Assembly: GCA_039177555.1 (NCBI GenBank)
Contig: JBCDFV010000003.1
Span: 1-64,000, forward strand
Reading direction: 5' to 3'
DNA from: JANQGH01 sp039177555
GTDB lineage: Bacteria; Pseudomonadota; Alphaproteobacteria; DSM-16000; Inquilinaceae
Length of the DNA stretch: 64,000 bases
Part shown: piece after piece, positions 41,403 to 50,029 of the stretch
Layout of the letters: every line of letters starts with the position of its first letter
Numbering within the stretch: position 1 is the first letter of the stretch
Notes under the pieces: generated by a model
What the model was told of the DNA's origin: nothing
The model's database searches: none
Seen by the model: the letters and a program-made list of their open reading frames with translations, nothing else
Program-made: the position numbers and the translations under genes

Positions 41403-43906
41403 CAAGCCTTGTCGGGCGGCGTCAGCAGGTTGGCCATCAGCCGGAAGGCGCCCGGCACCAGATGATTCATCTGATGGTGCAGGATCAGGCAGACATGGGT
41501 GTGCCGCCCGCGCCCGATCCGAGCGGTCAGCAATGACCCGAGATGCGGGTCCTCGCCGGGATCGGCCATCGACAAGAGCGGCGTGTAGGCCGCGTCCCAC
41601 GATTTGGCGAAATAGAGGCCGCGTTCCTTGTGCCACTTATCCAAGTCGGCGGGGCCGATCCGGTTCGGCGTGGTGAGCAGAGGGTCGCCCGGCTCCAGCA
41701 TCGTGACGGCGGCGTTCTGGTCGGTGACCCGCCAACGCAGGCTGGGCTGGCCGATCTCCAGGCGTCGCGGCGGTGTCCTGTCCGGGTCCCAGCGGTCCCA
41801 GGGGCGGTTGTACTGGGTCACCAGATTGCCGCCGTCCTCAATCCATTGCCTGAGCCGTTCACCCGCCTCGTGCAGATCCGGCCGAGTGCCGTAGGCCATG
41901 ATGCCGACGATGATGGTGTCGAAGCGGCCGAGATCGCCGGTGGTCAGGTCGTCGGCGCCGAGCCGGGTCACCCGCAGGCCGAGCAGTTCGATCCAGTCGG
42001 CGACACTATCGCTGCCGCCTTCGACAACGCCGACCCGCAGGCCGTCATCGATGGCGACATCGACCACGGCCAGATCAAAAGCCGCGTCGGTAACCATGAC
42101 TTGCGGTCGGATGTGCGGGTGGTCGATTTTGCGTACAGTGCGGGCAGGTGTGGTACTGCCGTCGACCGTGATCGAAATCGGCACGGTGATGGCGGCAGCG
42201 GCAGGCTGAAGCTGCCTTAGAGAAAACGCCACCGTTTCGATGCTGCCCTGGCCCGCCAGGTGCACGGTCGCCGACAGCGGATCGATTGACCAGCCGTCGG
42301 GAACGGCCGGGCGCAGAACGGCATCGACCGGACGGTCGACCGTCGATCGGGCCTCGACGAGCAGAGCGACCGGTTCTTGCATGGCGTTCAGCGGTCGAAC
42401 GGTCTTGGCGCTCGGCAGACTGACTGAGACGGCCGGCGTTACCCAAACCGGCTGGCGGGCGGCGATATCGACCTGCAGCGCCGCCCCGTCGACCGTTAGG
42501 TCCAGTCGCGCGCGTACGGGATCGGTCGGCGCCGACGCCGCATGGCCGAAACGATAGGGATGGATCGGATCGGCGTCGGTTGGCACCGCGAAATCGAGCG
42601 CGATCTCATGTCCGCTGCTGTCGATGGCGGCGGTGCCCGCTGGATCACCGCTCGACCAGCCATCCGGGGTAATTGCGCGGGCCTGGTCCAAGCGAACGGA
42701 CCGCCCGCCGCCGTTGAACAGATGCACCGTCACTTGTCCCGGTTCGCCCGGCGCCAACTGCTGGTCCGGACCTTCCGCGCGCGCCACCAGGCCGGTCGCC
42801 TGAATAAGCGCGTTGGTTAGTTGATGGGCCTTTTGCTCCAGCCGACCAGCATGGGCCGTATGGTCCTGACTGCCCGCGATCTCGTCGAGGGCCGATCGCA
42901 CGTTGGAGAGTGCCTCGGTCAGTCTCGGCGCGATCCGGGCACCGTCTGGATAGGCGGCGAAAGCCTCATCAATCGCTGCGTCGGCGCGTTCCACGGCTAC
43001 ACCGGCGGTGCCGGGCAGGCCGTCCGCCAGATCACGCAACCGGCCCGGCAGGCCTTCCAGAACGCCGCGTTCGCCGTCCGGGTCGTTGATCAGGCTTTGC
43101 TTTCGATGCAGCGGGATCGCGTGCGGTTTCTCATCCACCCAGTGTCCCATGCCCTGGGTCTGGTGATAGGCGCGCGACCATTGCCCGATCTGGGTGTAGG
43201 TCGCGCCGAACATGGGATCGTAACCACCGGCCTCGACCTCGACCGTCGTCGGCGGCGGCGGTTCCTCGTCATCGTAAGAGCCGCCCGCGCCCGACCAGGC
43301 CGGCAGATAGTATTTCTGGGCCTGCCAAAAGGTCAGCCCGTCGGCCAGATGCTGCGGGAACACATCCGGATCGGCGGCGGCGAAAAACGCCTCCTCCGTT
43401 GCGATGGTCACGGCACGGTGGTGGCCGTGCTGGCCCGGAATATCCAGAAAGGTCGGCAGCACGATGTCCGGCTTGACCGTTCGGATCACCCGAACCAGGC
43501 GCTCCAGCAGCCGGTCGTGCCCCCAACGCTCGAACGTCTCTTCGCCGGATTTGGAGAAGCCGAAATCGACGATCGCGCCGTCATAGGCTTCGTTCAGCCA
43601 GTAGAGCTCGATGCCCAACATGTCGGCGGCGCGGGCCATTTCCGCCGTGCGCAGCACGCCCAAAACCGGCCCTGCCTCCGTCCCAATGGCATTTTGGCCG
43701 CCTTCTCCGCGCACGGCGCAGGCGAAAGCCACGCGCATGCCGTCGCCGAGACTGAGACGGGCCAACAGCGCGCTGGTTTCGTCGTCCGGATGTGCCCCGG
43801 TCTGCAACACGGTCGCGACTGACTTCAACGGTAGCAGCGCGCGCCAAAGGCTGATCGCACCGCTGGTCGCGGCCTGCTGCATCAGGCGGACTTGGTCAGG
43901 CGTCAT
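41402..43906 (-). CDS. Large multidomain PIG-L (LmbE-like) deacetylase-family protein
   Basis: 834 residues. Residues about 30-260 are a PIG-L/LmbE domain with zinc ligands GAHPDDE (H39, D42) and PGQHGHHRAV near 160; these enzymes remove N-acetyl groups from GlcNAc-type glycoconjugates. Residues about 370-600 are beta-rich, Ig- or NPCBM-like. The C-terminal part (about 610-820: RFDTIIVGIMAYGTRPDLHEAGERLRQWIEDGGNLVTQY) resembles a ThuA-like or glutamine-amidotransferase-like fold without an evident catalytic Cys. No signal peptide is visible. It lies between a ROK regulator and an EamA exporter on the same strand, suggesting amino-sugar or glycoconjugate metabolism. Confidence 0.8.
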   Translation of the reverse strand: MTPDQVRLMQQAATSGAISLWRALLPLKSVATVLQTGAHPDDETSALLARLSLGDGMRVAFACAVRGEGGQNAIGTEAGPVLGVLRTAEMARAADMLGIELYWLNEAYDGAIVDFGFSKSGEETFERWGHDRLLERLVRVIRTVKPDIVLPTFLDIPGQHGHHRAVTIATEEAFFAAADPDVFPQHLADGLTFWQAQKYYLPAWSGAGGSYDDEEPPPPTTVEVEAGGYDPMFGATYTQIGQWSRAYHQTQGMGHWVDEKPHAIPLHRKQSLINDPDGERGVLEGLPGRLRDLADGLPGTAGVAVERADAAIDEAFAAYPDGARIAPRLTEALSNVRSALDEIAGSQDHTAHAGRLEQKAHQLTNALIQATGLVARAEGPDQQLAPGEPGQVTVHLFNGGGRSVRLDQARAITPDGWSSGDPAGTAAIDSSGHEIALDFAVPTDADPIHPYRFGHAASAPTDPVRARLDLTVDGAALQVDIAARQPVWVTPAVSVSLPSAKTVRPLNAMQEPVALLVEARSTVDRPVDAVLRPAVPDGWSIDPLSATVHLAGQGSIETVAFSLRQLQPAAAAITVPISITVDGSTTPARTVRKIDHPHIRPQVMVTDAAFDLAVVDVAIDDGLRVGVVEGGSDSVADWIELLGLRVTRLGADDLTTGDLGRFDTIIVGIMAYGTRPDLHEAGERLRQWIEDGGNLVTQYNRPWDRWDPDRTPPRRLEIGQPSLRWRVTDQNAAVTMLEPGDPLLTTPNRIGPADLDKWHKERGLYFAKSWDAAYTPLLSMADPGEDPHLGSLLTARIGRGRHTHVCLILHHQMNHLVPGAFRLMANLLTPPDKA

Positions 43907-43937
43907 CGGTCATCTCTGTCCGTTGGGGTGGTCCATG

Positions 43938-45128
43938 TCACATCGCCGTCAGCGGATGGCGACCCGCACCGTTTGACGGCGACACGTCCTTGGTCAACTG
44001 CGCCGATCCGGGCACGAAATGGTTGAACACCGGCAATGCGGCGGCGCCAAGCGCGCCGACATCGGGCCCGGCGGTCGCGGCAACAAGCTCCAGATGACCG
44101 CCGCCGACCCCGTTCAGGCGCGCCAGCAGCGCATCGATAAACGGCGTCGGAACAAAGCCCCCGATCAGGATGGCCTGGGGATCGAGCAGTGCCGCCAGCG
44201 TGGTGAGCGCCGGCCCCAGCATATCGGTCGCCCTGTCGAGCCAGTCATGGAGGTCCGCGTCATCCGCCGCGACCAGCGCCGCCAAGTCTTCCGGCCGCGG
44301 CGGCGGCCGGCCACGGTCCGTGAACCAACGGCCCAGCGCATGCAGTGAGACATGGTGTTCCAAGCGTCGGGCCGGCCCTTCGGCGGCAAGGTCCACCACC
44401 ATATGGCCGAGTTCGCCAGCATTGCCCCGGCTGCCCTCGAACGGCGCGCCATTGAGAAAAAGCCCGGCACCGAGACCGTGTCCGAGGAAGACGTAGCAAA
44501 AGGTCGCCAGATCGCGCGCGGCACCGTGCAGTCTTTCGCCGACGGCGGCGGCATTGGCGTCGTTCACCACGATCACCGGCAGGTCGATCGCCGCCATCAA
44601 GGCGTTCGCGGGATCGGTGCTGCGCCAGCCGGGCAGGCGCAGCGGATCGTCGGGTTCGTCGGCGTCGAATGGCCCGGGCAGGACAAGGCCCGCACCGATG
44701 ACATCGGCCATTTCGATCCCGGCCGCGCCGATCAGCTGCCGGCTAAGCTCGATCATCGGCGGCAACGCCGCTTCTGGCCTGGGGTCTTCGATCCGGCATT
44801 CGGTGCGCGCCCGCCTGTCGCCCGCCAGGTCCAGCACCACCCCGACCAGCCGGTCGCGATCAAGCTGCAGGCCGATCGAATAGCCGCCCTCCGGGTTGAT
44901 GATGTAGTCCACCGGCGGCTGGCCCCGCGCCGTGCGGCGTCGGCCTTCGGCGCGCAACAGGCCGGCCTTTTCCAGCTCGCGCGTGATGTCGTTGACGGCC
45001 GGCGGCGTCAGATCGGTCAGGCGGCTGATGTCGGCCCGGCTGAGCGGGCCGCGCAGGCGCACGGTTTCCAGTACCACCCGCCGGTTGTAGGGGCGTGTCT
45101 GGTCCCGATTGGTGCCCTTCACGATCAT
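43938..45128 (-). CDS. ROK-family transcriptional regulator
   Basis: 396 residues. N-terminal winged helix (about 10-70: GPLSRADISRLTDLTPPAVNDITRELEKAGLLR), then a ROK sugar-kinase-like fold: GLVLPGPFD, VNDANAAAVGE, GHGLGAGLFLNG and GNAGELGHM. The zinc-binding CxCGxxGC motif that normally follows GELGH is missing; the sequence reads AEGPARRLEHH instead. Such XylR/NagC-like regulators sense a sugar or sugar phosphate and control adjacent transport operons. It is divergent from a sugar ABC operon, with a 13-bp palindrome in between, and 31 bp upstream of the PIG-L gene. Confidence 0.88.
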   Translation of the reverse strand: MIVKGTNRDQTRPYNRRVVLETVRLRGPLSRADISRLTDLTPPAVNDITRELEKAGLLRAEGRRRTARGQPPVDYIINPEGGYSIGLQLDRDRLVGVVLDLAGDRRARTECRIEDPRPEAALPPMIELSRQLIGAAGIEMADVIGAGLVLPGPFDADEPDDPLRLPGWRSTDPANALMAAIDLPVIVVNDANAAAVGERLHGAARDLATFCYVFLGHGLGAGLFLNGAPFEGSRGNAGELGHMVVDLAAEGPARRLEHHVSLHALGRWFTDRGRPPPRPEDLAALVAADDADLHDWLDRATDMLGPALTTLAALLDPQAILIGGFVPTPFIDALLARLNGVGGGHLELVAATAGPDVGALGAAALPVFNHFVPGSAQLTKDVSPSNGAGRHPLTAM

Positions 45129-45190
45129 GCCGAGCCAGGTTCCATCGCCAGCGTGCTGTTTCGGATTGCTGCCAAAGGCCTAAGCCGTCC

Positions 45191-45203
45191 GAATTATTAA
45201 TTC
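45191..45203. promoter_or_regulatory. 13-bp palindrome GAATTA-T-TAATTC upstream of the ROK gene
   Basis: An exact inverted repeat around a single T, in an AT-rich patch 63 bp upstream of the ROK start and followed on the plus strand by TTGACA (45219-45224), a good -35 for the sugar ABC operon. It is a likely binding site for the ROK regulator. Confidence 0.55.
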
Positions 45204-45371
45204 AAGCCAATTCATTTATTGACAAGGAACGAACCAAGCGATGAACATGGGAAGGCGAAGAGAGTCCTGATCGATGACGGACCGGTCTGCCGGCATTCCC
45301 GTTTGACAAGCAACCACAGGGGCTCTGGAATGTCGGCGGCAACAGGGACACGGGCTTTAAGGAGGTAGGCG

Positions 45372-46634
45372 ATGAAACGGTATGTCGCGGCGCTGTTGGG
45401 CAGTGCCGTCATGATGGGGATGGCCGTGCCGGCGATGGCACAAGACCCGATCGAGATCGAGTATTGGCAATACTTTTTCCAGGGCCGCGTCGACGCCATC
45501 GACGCGCTGATCGAGCAGTTCGAGGCCGAAAATCCGGGGATCGTGGTCAACCACACGCACTTCCCCTATGCGGACTATCGCACGCGCATCGCGGCGGCGG
45601 TGCCGGCGGGCGAAGGGCCGGACGTCATCCAGATGTTCTATGGCTGGGTGCCGGGTTACCTCGAAGCCGGCCTGCTGCAGCCCTTGCCGGAGGAGTATTT
45701 CCCGCTTCAAGAGCTTGAAGACGAGTATTTCGACATCGTCCAGGCCATGGTCTATGACGGCCAGCTCTATGCGGTGCCGACGGCCGTGCGCTCGCTGGCG
45801 CTGTTCTGGAACAAGCGCATGTTCGAGGAGGCGGGCCTCGATCCCGAAACGCCGCCCGCTACGCTGCAAGAGATGGTCGACTATGCGGTCGCGCTGACCG
45901 AGCGCGATGGCGGCGGCAATTTGACGGCCGTCGGCCTGACCATGGCGATGACCGGCCAGGATCACCATTGGTGGCGCGAAGTGCTGGTGCGCCAGTTCGG
46001 CGGACAGCCGTACTCGGACGACGGACGTACGGTGACGTACAATGACGAGGCCGGGGCGGCCGCGCTGCAGTACTACATCGACATGATCCAGGACCATGGC
46101 GTCAGCGACATCGGCTTCATGGACGAGCCGCAGGCGGCCTTCCGCGCCGGACGCGGCGGCATGCATATCGACGGGTCGTTCCGCCTGGGCGCGCTGCGCG
46201 ATACGCGCGGGCTGGACTGGGGCGTCGGCGAGCTACCGGCCAATGCCGACGGCGATCGCTATAACTTCTCGTCCTACTGGGTGAACGGCATCACGACCAC
46301 GCCGCAGGGCGAGGAATTCGACGCCGCCGCGCGCTTCCTGCAATTCATCACCACCCCGGATTCCATGCAGCTGTGGCTGGAAACGGTGGGTGAGTTGCCG
46401 GCCCGCGAGGCCGCCGCCTTGACGGACGAAAACACGGCGCACCCGGAATTCGGGCCGTTCGTCCGCGGCCTGGAATACGCGAACGCGACCCAGTTCGTGA
46501 ACGAGTCCGCCCAGCGGCAGTTGATGGTCGACATGGTCGACCGGGTGCTGTTGCAAGGCATGAGCGTCGAGGACAGCCTGGCGGTCGCTGCTGAGCAGGA
46601 GCAGGCGCTGCTGGACGAGTTCTACGGCGGTTAG
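45372..46634 (+). CDS. Sugar ABC transporter substrate-binding protein (family 1)
   Basis: 420 residues. Signal peptide at about 1-24 (MKRYVAALLGSAVMMGMAVPAMA), then a maltose-binding-type fold: IEIEYWQYFFQGRVDAIDALIEQFEAENPGI, GPDVIQMFYGWVPGYLEAG, and AVRSLALFWNKRMFEEAGLDP. AAGGAGGTAGGCG immediately precedes the ATG. It binds a sugar, glycoconjugate or other polyol for the two permeases downstream. A strong stem-loop follows. Confidence 0.9.
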   Translation: MKRYVAALLGSAVMMGMAVPAMAQDPIEIEYWQYFFQGRVDAIDALIEQFEAENPGIVVNHTHFPYADYRTRIAAAVPAGEGPDVIQMFYGWVPGYLEAGLLQPLPEEYFPLQELEDEYFDIVQAMVYDGQLYAVPTAVRSLALFWNKRMFEEAGLDPETPPATLQEMVDYAVALTERDGGGNLTAVGLTMAMTGQDHHWWREVLVRQFGGQPYSDDGRTVTYNDEAGAAALQYYIDMIQDHGVSDIGFMDEPQAAFRAGRGGMHIDGSFRLGALRDTRGLDWGVGELPANADGDRYNFSSYWVNGITTTPQGEEFDAAARFLQFITTPDSMQLWLETVGELPAREAAALTDENTAHPEFGPFVRGLEYANATQFVNESAQRQLMVDMVDRVLLQGMSVEDSLAVAAEQEQALLDEFYGG

Positions 46635-46648
46635 GCGTTGTTGAACGA

Positions 46649-46674
46649 CGGCCCCGGAGTAAGATCCGGGGCCG
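46649..46674 (+). terminator. Strong intercistronic stem-loop after the sugar-binding-protein gene
   Basis: CGGCCCCGGA (46649-46658) pairs perfectly with TCCGGGGCCG (46665-46674) around a 6-nt loop, followed by CCATTT. It lies 14 bp after the stop and before the permease gene, so it probably lowers expression of distal genes relative to the binding protein or stabilises the upstream mRNA. Confidence 0.7.
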
Positions 46675-46715
46675 CCATTTCTGAGATGAGCTGGCGCCTA
46701 TTGGAGACGTGCTGA

Positions 46716-47612
46716 GTGTTCGCCTGGCGTGACCGTCTGACCGTTGGCCAAAAGCTGGCGATCTGGGCCTGGGGCTTCCTGGCCGTGCCGGTGGTGTTCT
46801 ACTGCGTCATCCGCTTTTACCCGACCTTTGAATCCTTCGCGATTTCGCTGACCGACTGGGACGTCCTATCGGACCCGAACCTCATCTGGTTCGAGAACTA
46901 TGTCCGGCTGTGGAACGACCCGGTCTTCTGGCAGGTCCTGGGCAACACGTTCATGTATCTGCTGCTGGGCACCCCGATCAGCCTGCTGATCGCCTTCGTG
47001 GTCGCCTACTACCTGGACCAGGTGCGCTTCATGCATGGCTTCATGCGGGCGCTCTATTTCCTGCCGTTTTTGACGACGGCGGTGGCCATGGCCTGGGTCT
47101 GGCGCTGGTTCTACCAACCGGTACCGATCGGCACGTTCAACAACATCCTGGCCACCTTGGGCTTTGCGCAGCAGCCGTTCCTGCGCTCGACCACCCAGGC
47201 CCTGCCCGCCATTCTGGCGCCTGCGATATGGGCGGGTCTGGGCTTTCAGATCGTCATCTTCCTCGCGGGGCTGCGTGCCATCCCCAGCAGCTATTACGAG
47301 GCCGCGCGCATCGACGGCGCCGGCAAATGGCAGATATTGACCGAGATCACGATCCCCCTGCTGCGCCCGACGGTTGTCTTCCTGGTCGTCATCAGCTCGA
47401 TCGGCTTTCTCCGCATCTTCGACCAGGTCTTCAACATGACACCCCAGGGCGACGGCGGGCCGCTGAACTCGACCAAGCCCATTGTGCTTTACATCTACGA
47501 GACAGGGTTTGACGCGTTCAACATGGGCTATGCGACCGCGCAGACGGTGATCCTGTTCCTGATCCTGCTGATCATTACGTTGATCCAGCTTCGGCTGTTG
47601 AGGGGACGATGA
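46716..47612 (+). CDS. Sugar ABC transporter permease (MalF/UgpA-like)
   Basis: 298 residues, six TM helices, with the coupling motif AIPSSYYEAARIDGAGKWQILTEITIPLLRPTVVF (EAA loop). The start is GTG 46716, with TTGGAG about 10 nt upstream. It forms the membrane domain with the next permease, which it overlaps by 4 nt (ATGA). Confidence 0.9.
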   Translation: MFAWRDRLTVGQKLAIWAWGFLAVPVVFYCVIRFYPTFESFAISLTDWDVLSDPNLIWFENYVRLWNDPVFWQVLGNTFMYLLLGTPISLLIAFVVAYYLDQVRFMHGFMRALYFLPFLTTAVAMAWVWRWFYQPVPIGTFNNILATLGFAQQPFLRSTTQALPAILAPAIWAGLGFQIVIFLAGLRAIPSSYYEAARIDGAGKWQILTEITIPLLRPTVVFLVVISSIGFLRIFDQVFNMTPQGDGGPLNSTKPIVLYIYETGFDAFNMGYATAQTVILFLILLIITLIQLRLLRGR

Positions 47613-48490
47613 CCGCCGACGCCATTGGTGCCGGGGCAGCCGGCTCGACGCGGGTCGGACTGTTCCGTGGCGACAAGCCCATACGGCCGGGCCGCATCGT
47701 CGCCTGGACGATCTTGATGATGGGCGGCATCGCGATGGTGATGCCGCTGGTCTTCATGCTGTCGACCTCGCTGAAGTTCCCGCACGAAATCTACGATCTG
47801 AACCTGATCCCGAACGAGCCGACGCTGGAGAATTACACCTACGTTCTGGCCGACGGCCGGTTCTATCGCTGGTTCATCAACTCGCTGATCGTGGCCATCG
47901 CGACCACGGCGTCGGTCGTGTTCTTCGACAGTCTGGTCGGCTACACGCTGTGCAAGTTCCGCTTCAAGGGACGGGCGATCGTCTTCGTTGCCATCCTGTC
48001 GACCCTGATGATCCCGACCGAGATGCTGATCATCCCCTGGTACAACATGGCACGTACGTTCGGCTGGCTGGATACGTACTGGGGCATCATGTTTCCAGGC
48101 ATGATGACCGGCTTTGGCACGTTCTTGATGCGCCAGTTCTTCGAAAGCGTGCCGGACGACTTCATCCATGCCGCCCGTATCGACGGCTTGAACGAGTTCC
48201 AGATCTGGTGGCAGGTGGCCATGCCGCTGGTCACGCCCGCACTGTCGGCGCTGGCGATCTTCGTCTTCCTGGGCAATTGGACGGCCTTTATCTGGCCCTT
48301 GATCGCGACCTCGACGGCGGACCTCTACACCGTACCCGTCGGCCTATCGTCCTTCGCCGACGAGGCGGATGTGGCCTGGGAACTGATCATGACCGGCGCC
48401 AGCCTGGCGACCATTCCGACCCTGATCGTGTTCCTGATCTTCCAGCGCTACATCATCCGCGGTGTCGTGCTGACCGGCTTGAAGGGCTGA
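47609..48490 (+). CDS. Sugar ABC transporter permease (MalG/UgpE-like)
   Basis: 293 residues, six TM helices, EAA loop VPDDFIHAARIDGLNEFQIWWQVAMPLVTPAL. The N-terminal 25 residues are polar and variable, as in many MalG-type subunits. It pairs with the permease encoded upstream. Four bases separate it from the C-N lyase gene. Confidence 0.9.
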   Translation: MTADAIGAGAAGSTRVGLFRGDKPIRPGRIVAWTILMMGGIAMVMPLVFMLSTSLKFPHEIYDLNLIPNEPTLENYTYVLADGRFYRWFINSLIVAIATTASVVFFDSLVGYTLCKFRFKGRAIVFVAILSTLMIPTEMLIIPWYNMARTFGWLDTYWGIMFPGMMTGFGTFLMRQFFESVPDDFIHAARIDGLNEFQIWWQVAMPLVTPALSALAIFVFLGNWTAFIWPLIATSTADLYTVPVGLSSFADEADVAWELIMTGASLATIPTLIVFLIFQRYIIRGVVLTGLKG

Positions 48491-48494
48491 TCGG

Positions 48495-50024
48495 ATGACC
48501 CGCACCGACGACAGCGTGTTCCCGGCCCCGGTCTACAAAGACACGGTGCTCGCACCCCTGTTCGACATTACCAAGCGCCAGTTCGCCGACGGCCTGGCCG
48601 CGATCAACCAGGCCCACGCCATCATGCTGGCCGAAACCGGTATTCTGGACGAGGCGTCGGCCGCCGCGATCCTGCAGACGCTCGACACCATCGCGGCCGA
48701 GACCGACCTCGATGCGTTGACATACACCGGCGAGGTCGAGGATCTGTTCTTCCATATCGAGGCGGAACTGAAGCGCCGCCTGGGGCCGGAGCTGGGCGGC
48801 CGGCTGCATACCGGGCGCAGCCGCAACGATATGGACCATACGCTGTTCAAGCTGCGCCTGGCCGAGCAGTTGGACGGCTTGCGCGGGCGCTTGATCGAGA
48901 CCATCGACCGCCTGCTGGACAAGGCTGAGGCCGAGGCGGGCACCATCATCGTCGCCTTCACCCATGGCCAGCCGGCCCAACCACCGACGCTGGGCCATTT
49001 TCTCGGCGCCGTGATCGAGATGCTGTTGCGGGACGGGGACAGGCTGGCGCAGGCGCGCGACGGCCTGGACGATTGCCCGATGGGCGCGGCGGCGATCACG
49101 ACCACCGGGTTTCCGATCGACCGGCCGCGCATGGCCGAACTGCTGGGCTTTGTGCGGGTGAAGGAAAACGCCTATGGCTGCATCGCAGCGGTCGACTATG
49201 TGCTGGCCGTCTACAGCGCGATCAAGGTGATGTTCGTCAATCTGGGTCGCGTGACGCAGGAACTGGCCCATTGGACGGCGTTTGAGACCGCGCAGCTTTA
49301 TGTGCCGAACGCGTACGTCCAGATCAGCTCCATCATGCCGCAAAAGCGTAATCCGGTGCCGGTGGAACATATGCGCCTGCTGGCCTCGCTGACGATCGGG
49401 CGCTGCGACATGATCGTCGATACCATGCGCAACACGCCGTTCATGGACATGAACGACAGCGAGGGCGAGGTGCAGAACGCCGGCTACGACGCGTTTGCCT
49501 CCGGCGACCGCATGCTGCGCCTGTTCGGTGGATTTGTCGGCGCGGTGGAGGTGGATGACGCCGCCGTGGCCCGGCTGATCGACGCCAGCTGCATCACGAT
49601 CACCGAACTGGCGGACAGTCTCGTCCGGCACGAGGGCCTGTCGTTCCGCGAGGCGCACGAAGTGGCGGCCGCCGTCAGTCAGGCCGTGATCGCCCAAGGG
49701 GGCGGCCTGTCCGGTCTTGGCTTCGATGCCTTCAAGGGCCTCTTCCAGGACGCGGCCGGCAGGCAGACCCAACTGACGGCCAGTGACTTTGCCAGGTTCA
49801 TATCGCCAGAGCACTTTGTCGGCGTGCGCGAAAGGCCGGGCGGTCCGGGGCCGAAGGCGCTGGCGACCAGCCTGGCGGGCTATCGCCACTCGCTGGATCA
49901 ACAAGCGGCGGCCCTTGCGGCGGACCGGGAGAGGCGGCAGGCGGCAAACGCTCTGCGGCGGCGCCTGGCAGACGATGTGATCGCCAAACAGCCGGCGGAC
50001 CGGCGCGCGGCGGCGGGGGGTTAA
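48495..50024 (+). CDS. Argininosuccinate-lyase-like C-N lyase (fumarase/aspartase superfamily)
   Basis: 509 residues, about 45 longer than normal ArgH. Superfamily regions are intact: LHTGRSRNDMDHTLFK, FTHGQPAQPPTLGHFLGA, and the signature SSIMPQKRNPVPVEH with the catalytic serine loop. These lyases eliminate fumarate from N-substituted aspartates. Placement between permease and ATPase genes of a sugar-type importer, the C-terminal extension and the HGQPAQPPT variation argue against a biosynthetic ArgH and for catabolism of an imported compound. Ethylenediaminedisuccinate (EDDS) lyases, which resemble ArgH, are one precedent; substrate here is unknown. Confidence 0.82.
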   Translation: MTRTDDSVFPAPVYKDTVLAPLFDITKRQFADGLAAINQAHAIMLAETGILDEASAAAILQTLDTIAAETDLDALTYTGEVEDLFFHIEAELKRRLGPELGGRLHTGRSRNDMDHTLFKLRLAEQLDGLRGRLIETIDRLLDKAEAEAGTIIVAFTHGQPAQPPTLGHFLGAVIEMLLRDGDRLAQARDGLDDCPMGAAAITTTGFPIDRPRMAELLGFVRVKENAYGCIAAVDYVLAVYSAIKVMFVNLGRVTQELAHWTAFETAQLYVPNAYVQISSIMPQKRNPVPVEHMRLLASLTIGRCDMIVDTMRNTPFMDMNDSEGEVQNAGYDAFASGDRMLRLFGGFVGAVEVDDAAVARLIDASCITITELADSLVRHEGLSFREAHEVAAAVSQAVIAQGGGLSGLGFDAFKGLFQDAAGRQTQLTASDFARFISPEHFVGVRERPGGPGPKALATSLAGYRHSLDQQAAALAADRERRQAANALRRRLADDVIAKQPADRRAAAGG

Positions 50025-50029
50025 AGCAC

